Shown piece by piece: positions 57,358-64,000 of a stretch of DNA of 64,000 bases. The stretch lies in NCBI RefSeq assembly GCF_026624755.1, contig NZ_JAPMXC010000001.1:2576365-2640364 (forward strand), given 5' to 3'. Under the pieces are notes generated by a model. It was not told the DNA's origin. It saw nothing but the letters and a program-made list of their open reading frames with translations, and made no database searches. Positions within the stretch are counted from its first letter, which is position 1. Each line of letters opens with the position of its first letter. This DNA comes from Robbsia betulipollinis. Its GTDB lineage: Bacteria > Pseudomonadota > Gammaproteobacteria > Burkholderiales > Burkholderiaceae. A program made the position numbers and the translations under genes.

Positions 57358-57624
57358 ATGATGCGTTCCACACGCGCAACCGCCGCCATCGAGCGGCTCA
57401 AGGTACGTTCCGGCCATCCGCGCTATGCGATGGTCATGGTCAGCGGGGGTTTGTTCTATCTGGTCGACCGCGCCCAGGGCGACGCGGCATTGTCGCCGCG
57501 CCTGCCGCTGGACGATTTCGTGACCTTCGTGAATGCGTTCGGCCCGGCCCGGCCGGTGCGGCGCAGCAAACTGGACGACGCGTTCGAAGCGCAATTGCGC
57601 CGAACCCGGCCGGAAGAAAGCTAG
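57358..57624 (+). CDS. Hypothetical small protein
   Basis: An 88-residue protein (MMRSTRATAAIERLKVRSGH) with a GGAG ribosome site just before the double ATG at 57358/57361. It has a compact beta-rich look (YAMVMVSGGLFYLVDRAQG) and an acidic-basic helical tail. No domain recognised. It is adjacent to, but transcribed away from, the pilus operon. Confidence 0.6.
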   Translation: MMRSTRATAAIERLKVRSGHPRYAMVMVSGGLFYLVDRAQGDAALSPRLPLDDFVTFVNAFGPARPVRRSKLDDAFEAQLRRTRPEES

Positions 57625-57699
57625 GGGAAAACCGAACCGGCCGGCATCGGGCCGACCCTGGCGTGGCGCCGGACCGGGCCCGCGGCGCTCAACCCGCGC

Positions 57700-58335
57700 T
57701 CAACCCGCGCGTAGCGCGCCGTGCACGATATGCACGCGTTCGCCTTGCGACACGGGCGGCGGGTTGGCATAGTTGAAACTGTGATACGTGCCGTCTTCCA
57801 TCCGCACGTTCACGCGGAACGACGTCGTGCTGCGCACGTGCCGCTCGACGCTGTTGCCGGCCAGACCGCCGCCGAGCGCGCCGAGGATCGTCGTCGCGGT
57901 GCGGCCGTTACCGCCGCCGAACGAATGGCCGACCAGACCGCCGGCAATCGCGCCGCCCGCTGCGCCCAGGCCCGTGCCATGGCCTTCGGTCTTGTACTGG
58001 GAGACGGAAGTCACCACGCCGCACGTGTGACAGAACGCGGGGCGGGGCGGCGGCGGCGGAGCCGGCCGGTAGTCGGGCCGCGGCGCCTCGTTCTGAGCCA
58101 ACTGCATCGGCGCGGGGGCGGCCGCCGGGGCGACCGGCGTGGGCGCGAGCGGCACCGCGGCGAGCGGCGCGGGCGCCGCGACCGGCGGCGGCGAATTCTG
58201 CGCACCCGCGTGCGGCAGTATCCCGGTCATGGCGGCGACACCCACGCCGCATGCCACGATCACCGCGCCCGCGGCACCCGCCATCAGCGGATGAATCCGC
58301 GAGCGGCCATTGCCGTTTGATTTGACTGGTTCCAT
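57700..58335 (-). CDS. Glycine-zipper 2TM-domain protein
   Basis: A 211-residue envelope protein: a short cytoplasmic start, one N-terminal hydrophobic segment (AGAAGAVIVACGVGVAAM), an Ala/Pro-rich linker, then a CHTCG motif, a glycine-zipper (GLGAAGGAIAGGLVGHSFGGG, GALGGGLAGNSVE) and a C-terminal beta segment (VNVRMEDGTYHSFNY). This is the layout of SlyB/17-kDa surface antigen-like proteins. It has a strong ribosome site (GGAGG, 7 bases from ATG). Confidence 0.8.
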   Translation of the reverse strand: MEPVKSNGNGRSRIHPLMAGAAGAVIVACGVGVAAMTGILPHAGAQNSPPPVAAPAPLAAVPLAPTPVAPAAAPAPMQLAQNEAPRPDYRPAPPPPPRPAFCHTCGVVTSVSQYKTEGHGTGLGAAGGAIAGGLVGHSFGGGNGRTATTILGALGGGLAGNSVERHVRSTTSFRVNVRMEDGTYHSFNYANPPPVSQGERVHIVHGALRAG

Positions 58336-58440
58336 CTTCCACCTCCGTGCGCTTTACGCATTTTTATTGAGACTAGTGTCTGATATTAAAGGAAAGGCAT
58401 GGGTGACAAGATGTAACGAGTTGTACCGGTCGCGCGGCGT

Positions 58441-59982
58441 TCAGTCCTCCCGGCGCAAATGCGGGAAGAGGATCACGTCGCGGATATTCGCGCTGTCGGT
58501 GAGCAGCATCACCAGACGGTCGATGCCGATGCCGCAGCCGCCGGTGGGCGGCATGCCGTGTTCGAGCGCGCGGATGAAGTCGGCGTCGTAGTACATCGCC
58601 TCGTCGTCGCCCGCGTCCTTCTGCTCGACCTGCTTGCGAAAGCGCGCCGCCTGGTCTTCCGGATCGTTCAATTCCGAGAAGCCGTTGGCGATTTCGCGTC
58701 CGGTGATGAACAACTCGAAGCGCTCGGTGATTTCCGGGTCCGCGTCGGAGCCGCGCGCAAGCGGCGAGACCTCGACCGGATAATCGATGATGAAGGTCGG
58801 CTCCCACAGCTTGGACTCGGCCGTTTCCTCGAACAGCGCCAGTTGCAGCGCGCCGATGCCGGCCTTGGCAAGCGGCGCGGCCGCCGTGTTGAGGCCGAAT
58901 GTGCGCAGCTCCGTGCGCAGGAAATCGCTGTCGGTCAGCTGTGCATCGCTGTAATGCGGCGCGTGCGCCTGGATCGCCTGCTTGATCGTCATGCGGTGAA
59001 AGGGCTTGGAAAAGTCCAGCTCGCGGCCCTGATAGGCAATCGTCGCGCTGCCCAGCACGCGGATGGCGGCGCCGCGTATCAGGTCCTCGGTATAGGTCAT
59101 CAGCCAGCGGTAATCGGCGTACGCGGCGTAGAACTCCATCATCGTGAATTCCGGATTGTGACGCGGCGACACGCCCTCGTTACGGAAGTTGCGGTTGATT
59201 TCGAACACGCGGTCGAAGCCGCCGACGATCAGGCGCTTCAGATAGAGTTCGGGCGCGATGCGCAGATACATCTGCATGTCGAGCGCGTTGTGATGCGTCG
59301 TGAACGGCTTCGCGCTCGCGCCGCCCGGGATCGGGTGCAGCATCGGCGTCTCGACTTCGAGAAAGCCCGCGCCCTCCATCTGCTGGCGGATCGCGGCGAT
59401 GATGCGCGTGCGATTCGCGAAGGTGCGACGTGCCTCCGGCGTGACGATCAAATCCACATAGCGCTGCCGATAGCGCATTTCCTGATCGGCGAGACCGTGG
59501 AATTTGTCGGGCAGCGGCCGCAGCGACTTGGCAAGCAGGCGCAGGCTCTCGCAGCGCACCGACAATTCGCCCTTGTTCGTGCGAAACAGTTTGCCCTTGG
59601 CGGCGACGATGTCGCCGAGGTCCCATTTCTTGAACGCGTCGTAGGTCTCGGCGCCGACGTCGGCGGGGGTGACGAACAGCTGGATCTGCACGCCATCGTC
59701 CTGGATGGTGGCGAAACTGGCCTTGCCCATGATGCGCTTGAGCATCATGCGGCCGCCGATCGCGACGTCGAGCGCGGCGCTTTCCAGCGTCTCCTTGTCC
59801 GACTCGCCATGCGCGGCATGCAGCTGCGCGGCGTGGTGGGTGGGGGCGAAATCGTTCGGGTAGGCGGGGCCCGCCGCGCGCATCGCGTTGAGCTTCTCGC
59901 GGCGTTCGGCGAGGATCGAATGGTCTTCGGCGACCGGGACGGCAGCGGAATCCGGGGCGGGCGTGTTCTGGGTATCGGTCAT
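58441..59982 (-). CDS. lysS: Lysyl-tRNA synthetase
   Basis: A 513-residue class II aminoacyl-tRNA synthetase that charges tRNA-Lys. The N-terminal OB anticodon-binding domain is followed by the catalytic core with motif 1 ([11 protein letters not shown]), motif 2 ([20 protein letters not shown]) and motif 3 ([15 protein letters not shown]). The ATG at 59982 is preferred; a TTG at 60003 would add seven residues. It lies 111 bases downstream of prfB on the same strand, the usual prfB-lysS order. Confidence 0.97.
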   Translation of the reverse strand: MTDTQNTPAPDSAAVPVAEDHSILAERREKLNAMRAAGPAYPNDFAPTHHAAQLHAAHGESDKETLESAALDVAIGGRMMLKRIMGKASFATIQDDGVQIQLFVTPADVGAETYDAFKKWDLGDIVAAKGKLFRTNKGELSVRCESLRLLAKSLRPLPDKFHGLADQEMRYRQRYVDLIVTPEARRTFANRTRIIAAIRQQMEGAGFLEVETPMLHPIPGGASAKPFTTHHNALDMQMYLRIAPELYLKRLIVGGFDRVFEINRNFRNEGVSPRHNPEFTMMEFYAAYADYRWLMTYTEDLIRGAAIRVLGSATIAYQGRELDFSKPFHRMTIKQAIQAHAPHYSDAQLTDSDFLRTELRTFGLNTAAAPLAKAGIGALQLALFEETAESKLWEPTFIIDYPVEVSPLARGSDADPEITERFELFITGREIANGFSELNDPEDQAARFRKQVEQKDAGDDEAMYYDADFIRALEHGMPPTGGCGIGIDRLVMLLTDSANIRDVILFPHLRRED

Positions 59983-60093
59983 TGCGGGGTGAGCGTCGGG
60001 CAAGCGGGTGCATTATTCGGGCCGACCGTGCCGAACGCGCGATGAACGCGCGGGCCCGGCAAGGTGGCGGTGGAGCGGTGGCGTCCGTACCGC

Positions 60094-61198
60094 TCAGACG
60101 CCCTGTTTCAGGCTGGCGCCGATGAATTCGTCGAGGTCGCCGTCCAGCACGGAGCGGGTGTTGCTGATCTCGACGCCGGTGCGCAGGTCCTTGATCCGGC
60201 TCTGGTCCAGCACGTACGAGCGGATCTGGTGGCCCCAGCCGACATCGGTCTTGCCTGCTTCGAGCTTGTCCTGTTCGACCTGACGCTTGCGCATCTCCGC
60301 CTCGAACAGCTTGGAGCGCAGCATCGCCATCGCCTCGGCACGGTTGCGGTGCTGCGAGCGGTCGTTCTGGCACTGCACGACGATGTTCGTCGGCACGTGC
60401 GTGATCCGCACCGCCGAATCGGTCTTGTTGATGTGCTGGCCGCCGGCTCCGGAGGCACGATACGTGTCGATGCGCAGATCCGCCGGGTTGATGTCGACCT
60501 CGATCGAGTCGTCGACTTCGGGATAGACGAACACCGAGCTGAACGAGGTGTGCCGCCCGCCCGAGGAATCGAACGGCGATTTGCGCACGAGGCGGTGCAC
60601 GCCGGTTTCCGAGCGCAGATAGCCGTACGCGTACTCGCCCTCGATCTTGATCGAGGCGCTCTTGATGCCGGCGACGTCGCCGTCGGACTGTTCGAGGATC
60701 TCGGCCTTGAAACCCTTGCGCTCGGAGTAGCGCAGGTACTGGCGCAGCAGCATCGCCGCCCAGTCGCACGCTTCCGTGCCGCCCGCGCCCGACTGGATGT
60801 CGATGAAGGCGTTGTTCGGGTCCGCCGGATTGCTGAACATCCGCCGGAACTCGATACCCTCCACGCGCGCGGAGAGTTCGGCGACTTCCTCTTCGATGGA
60901 CACGAGCGTGTCCTCGTCGCCTTCCTCGCGGGCCAGTTCGAACAGTTCCTGCGCGTTCAGCAGATCCTCGTCGAGTTGCACCAGCGAGGTGACCACGCCG
61001 TCGAGCAGCTTCTTCTCGCGGCCGAGCGCCTGCGCGTGTTTCGAATCGTTCCAGACCGTCGGGTCCTCGAGTTCCTTGTTGACTTCGATCAGTTTCGCCT
61101 GCTTGACATCGAAGTCAAAGATACCCCCGTAGGTCGGACGCACGAATGCGCAAATCGGCGATGGTCGAGTCGATTGCGTTCAGACGTTCCGCTTCCAT
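60094..61198 (-). CDS. prfB: Peptide chain release factor 2 (programmed +1 frameshift)
   Basis: RF2, 367 residues after frameshifting. Codons 1-27 ([10 protein letters not shown]...DLRGYL) run from the ATG at 61198 to an in-frame TGA (61117-61115). Reading then shifts +1 at CTT-TGA-C to continue DFDVKQAK. The stop-recognition loop (SPF) and the GGQ at about 252-254 ([12 protein letters not shown]) are intact. RF2 recognises UGA and UAA, so the shift autoregulates its own level. Confidence 0.98.
61108..61130 (-). promoter_or_regulatory. prfB programmed frameshift site
   Basis: CGGGGGTATCTTTGAC: an internal Shine-Dalgarno-like GGGGG, the slippery CTT, and the TGA followed by C, in the standard spacing. 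Confidence 0.97.
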
Positions 61199-61276
61199 GT
61201 CGTTTCATTCCAAAAAGCTAGGTTTTTACGGGATTCTTCAAGCGGAGGATTATAGCCGATCGCATCCCCGGCCGGC

Positions 61277-62986
61277 CTAGGCGTGCGCGTGCTCGACGAT
61301 CATCTGCACGCGCGTCACGCCGTTCCACGTATCGCGCGTGAGCCGGTAGGCGACGCTCGCCTGCTCGGGCAGCGGCTCGGTGCGGTTGAACCAGATGGCG
61401 TCGAAGCGCCGCGTGCCGCGAAAGAGCTGCAGCTTCAGGTGCCTGTCCTTGACGAGCGACTGCGCGCGCACCTCGAACACGCCGGAGAACACCGGCGCGG
61501 GAAAGCCCTGGCCCCAGATCGCCGCGTCGAGCATCTCCACCACTTGCGCGGTGAAATACGCGTCCTCGAGCTCGCCGTCGGTTTCCAGCACGCGTTGCAG
61601 CGCCTGTTCCGGCAGCCACTCCCGGCCGACCGTTTCCAGCGCCTCGGTGAAGCGGGCGAAGTCGTCGGCGCGCAGCGTCAGGCCGGCGGCCATTGCGTGG
61701 CCGCCGAATTTCAGCAGCATGCCGGGGTGGCGCTTCGACACCAGGTCGAGCGCGTCGCGCAGATGAAAACCGGGAATCGAGCGGCCGGAGCCCTTGATCA
61801 GTTCGCCGTCGTCGTCGGCGGGGGCGAAGGTGATCGTCGGCCGGTAGAAGCGTTCCTTCAAGCGCGAGGCGACGATGCCGATCACCCCCTGGTGCCACAG
61901 CGGATCGTACAGCGTCAGCGTGGTGCGGCCGGGGTCGCTCGGGTCGATGCTGTCGAGGGCGGCGAGCGCTTCGTGCTGCATGCCGGTCTCGATCTCGCGG
62001 CGCTCGCGGTTCATGCCGTCGAGCTCCTGCGCGAGTTCCCACGCGCGGCCCGGATCGTCGGTCAGCAGGCACTCGATGCCCAGCGACATGTCTGCCAGGC
62101 GTCCCGCGGCATTGAGGCGCGGCCCGACGGCGAAACCGAGGTCCTGCACGCCGGCCGTGCGCGCCTCGCGGCCCGCGGCGCGAAACAGCGCGGCGATGCC
62201 GGGTTGCGTCTTGCCGGCGCGGATGCGTGCGAGGCCCTGGGCGACCAGTACCCGGTTGTTCGGATCCAGACGCACGACGTCGGCGACCGTGCCCAGCGCG
62301 ACCAGATCCAGCAGCCGCACGAGTTTCGGCTGGCTGGCGGCGTCGAACACGCCGCGCGCGCGCATCGCCGCGCGGGTCGCGAGCAGGACGTAGAAGATGA
62401 CGCCCACGCCGGCGATATGCTTGCTCGGGAACGTGCAGTCCGGCTGGTTCGGGTTGACGATGGCGCACGCGTCGGGCAGCGTGTCGCCCGGCAGATGGTG
62501 ATCGGTCACGACGACGTCGACGCCGGCCGCGTTCGCCGCCGCCACGCCCTCGACGCTGGCGATGCCGTTGTCCACGGTGATCAGCAGCTCGGGCGGGCGG
62601 CGCGTATTCGACAGGGCGAGCGCGACGATCTCCGGCGTCAGGCCGTAGCCGTATTCGAAGCGGTTCGGCACCAAATAGTCGACGTCGGCGCCGAGCATGC
62701 GCAGGCCCCGCACCGCGACGGCGCAGGCGGTCGCGCCGTCGCAGTCGTAATCGGCGATCACCAGCAGCCGCCGGCGCGCGGCGATGGCGTCGGCAAGCCG
62801 GGCGGCGGCCGCATCGATGCCGCGCAGCAGGTGGGGCGGCAGCAATTTGTCGAGGCCGGTCTCGACATCGGGCGCGGCGCGGATGCCGCGTGCCGCGTAC
62901 AGCCGCGCGAGCACGGGATGCAGGCCGTGCCGGATCAGGGTCTCGGTGTCGGCGGGTGCGCAGGGGCGTGTTTGAATCCGGGTCAT
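61277..62986 (-). CDS. recJ: Single-stranded-DNA exonuclease RecJ
   Basis: A 569-residue DHH-family nuclease. Catalytic motifs are ADYDCDG (residues 78-84), TDHH (161-164) and, further on, GPRLNAAGR and the DHHA1-domain motif KFGGHAMAAGLTL. It degrades ssDNA 5'-3' in recombination and mismatch repair. The ATG at 62986 overlaps the upstream gene stop (ATGA), so the two are likely coupled. Confidence 0.96.
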   Translation of the reverse strand: MTRIQTRPCAPADTETLIRHGLHPVLARLYAARGIRAAPDVETGLDKLLPPHLLRGIDAAAARLADAIAARRRLLVIADYDCDGATACAVAVRGLRMLGADVDYLVPNRFEYGYGLTPEIVALALSNTRRPPELLITVDNGIASVEGVAAANAAGVDVVVTDHHLPGDTLPDACAIVNPNQPDCTFPSKHIAGVGVIFYVLLATRAAMRARGVFDAASQPKLVRLLDLVALGTVADVVRLDPNNRVLVAQGLARIRAGKTQPGIAALFRAAGREARTAGVQDLGFAVGPRLNAAGRLADMSLGIECLLTDDPGRAWELAQELDGMNRERREIETGMQHEALAALDSIDPSDPGRTTLTLYDPLWHQGVIGIVASRLKERFYRPTITFAPADDDGELIKGSGRSIPGFHLRDALDLVSKRHPGMLLKFGGHAMAAGLTLRADDFARFTEALETVGREWLPEQALQRVLETDGELEDAYFTAQVVEMLDAAIWGQGFPAPVFSGVFEVRAQSLVKDRHLKLQLFRGTRRFDAIWFNRTEPLPEQASVAYRLTRDTWNGVTRVQMIVEHAHA

Positions 62987-64000
62987 GGGTGCGCCGAGGG
63001 GGTCGCGGGCGGGGCCGCCGTGGCATCGGCGGCCATGACGTCGGCCGTGCCGGCAAGCAGGGAAAGAAGGGTGCGGCGGCGCCAGAATTTCTTCAGATCG
63101 CCACGCGTCACGGTGAGCGTCACGGTGCCGGTGTCGCTGCCCAGCGTCAGGTGCAGCCGACCTACGCGGCCGTCCCGCAAGGCCTGGAGCGCGGGCGTGA
63201 ACCACTGCGCATCGATGTCGGCGAGCCGGGCCAGCCAGTCGCCCCAGTCCTGGTTGACGAAGGCGGCGGCGAGGCCGCCGATTTCGATCAGGATCGGCAG
63301 CGCGCGCGGGTCGGCCGGGCGGGGTACGGGCCCGTCCCCCGGACGTGCGGATGCGCGCGTCGCGGCGGCGCCCGTCATCCCGGTCAACAGCGCCGCGAAC
63401 GTGGGCGGCAGCGGCGCGACCCCGGCCCGCGTCGCCAGCCCGAGGCCGCGCGTCGCGCAGGCGTCGGAATAGAGCGTGTCGAATGCGCGGGCCAGCGCCG
63501 GTTCGGACGACGCATCCGACGACGCATCCCGGGCGGGGTGCGCCGGCCCATCCGGCTCCGCGAGCGCGCCCTGGCCGTGCAGCCAGACGGTATTCACCGC
63601 CAGTTGCCCGCGCCGTTCCCGGGCTTCGTTGACCGGATGCTCGTGCCAGGCCATCTGGATCTCGTTTTGCAGACTCATCCACGGGCGCGAACGCGCGCCC
63701 GTGGCGCGGGCCAGCGGCAGCCAGATATCGATGCTGCGGCCGATCGCCCGCAGCGGCGCCGCGCCGTCCAGCTCGCGCAGGGCGTCGCCGCTGACGTACC
63801 AGCGCAACGGCGTCGGCGCGACCAGCGTCAGGCCGCGTTCGTCGAACGACGCCTGCGCCTGCGCGATCAGCGCGCGGGCGTCGGCGTCGTCGAGCGCCAG
63901 GGTGTCGGGGTCGAGCAACACCAGATGGTCGTGCGTGACCGCGACGTGCGCCGGTTGCAGGCACGCCCACGTCGCCCGTCCGGGCGCGCCGCCGTCGGCC
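62983..64000 (-). CDS. Conserved hypothetical protein upstream of recJ (5' end beyond window)
   Basis: The last 338 or so codons of a gene still open at the window edge (frame includes ATWACLQPAHVAVTHDHLVL at its start). Segments such as MSLQNEIQMAWHEHPVNEARERRGQ and the W-rich NTVWLHGQG look like a conserved protein often found next to recJ in Burkholderiales and sometimes annotated as phosphoglycerate-mutase related. I see no catalytic signature to support an enzyme name. Its stop overlaps the recJ start by four bases. Confidence 0.7.
   Translation of the reverse strand, partial: ADGGAPGRATWACLQPAHVAVTHDHLVLLDPDTLALDDADARALIAQAQASFDERGLTLVAPTPLRWYVSGDALRELDGAAPLRAIGRSIDIWLPLARATGARSRPWMSLQNEIQMAWHEHPVNEARERRGQLAVNTVWLHGQGALAEPDGPAHPARDASSDASSEPALARAFDTLYSDACATRGLGLATRAGVAPLPPTFAALLTGMTGAAATRASARPGDGPVPRPADPRALPILIEIGGLAAAFVNQDWGDWLARLADIDAQWFTPALQALRDGRVGRLHLTLGSDTGTVTLTVTRGDLKKFWRRRTLLSLLAGTADVMAADATAAPPATPSAHP

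Overview
The window looks like chromosomal DNA of a high-GC betaproteobacterium, most probably Burkholderiaceae. Reasons: uniformly GC-rich coding sequence, a complete iscR-S-U-A-hscB-hscA-fdx-iscX cluster, a stand-alone mlaC, a DUF3563 gene, entericidin, and lysS-prfB-recJ in series. I cannot name the species from sequence alone. Most of the window is ordinary core or shell genome. No prophage, transposase, CRISPR array or rRNA operon was seen.

Layout. 1-3.9 kb: the start of an amino-acid-type ABC binding protein, small hypothetical genes, a cupin and tRNA-Ser(GGA). 3.9-13.6 kb (minus strand): a four-gene ligase-associated DNA-repair set (metallophosphoesterase PdeM, Lhr-type helicase, ATP-dependent DNA ligase, beta-lactamase-fold exonuclease) joined by 4-bp ATGA overlaps, preceded by a ClC channel and a thioredoxin-reductase-like ferredoxin-NADP reductase. 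13.7-21.7 kb (minus): an mdtABC-type RND efflux operon. 21.9-28.5 kb: a large MscS-type channel, an Lrp/AsnC regulator and a FUSC-family transporter. 28.5-34.5 kb: arfB, lipoproteins, thiC with a TPP riboswitch, DUF3563, entericidin, a ferritin-like protein and an orphan NarL-type response regulator. 34.5-41.8 kb: two MFS transporters, a tRNA-Leu(UAA) gene interrupted by a 300-nt group I intron, a decayed acyltransferase in an AT-richer patch, a MATE exporter, mlaC and a lipoprotein.

42.0-48.0 kb (plus): the full isc Fe-S assembly operon with a candidate IscR-type promoter and two strong intercistronic hairpins. 48.1-57.1 kb (minus): an eight-gene type IVb 'thin pilus' operon like the pil genes of conjugative plasmids (pilin, PilL/TcpQ, PilN secretin, PilO, PilP, PilQ ATPase, PilR, PilV). 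Here it sits between housekeeping genes and has no recognisable pilM, pilT, pilU or shufflon recombinase. 57.3-64.0 kb: two small genes, lysS, prfB with its programmed +1 frameshift, recJ, and a conserved gene running off the window end.

The most notable items are the self-splicing intron in tRNA-Leu(UAA), the rearranged chromosomal type IVb pilus operon whose two prepilins both lack Glu at mature position 5, a Thr/Ser/Ala-rich insertion inside MdtC, and a series of in-frame short tandem repeats in repair, efflux and pilus genes. Most annotated proteins belong to known families. I did not find a convincingly new enzymatic system.
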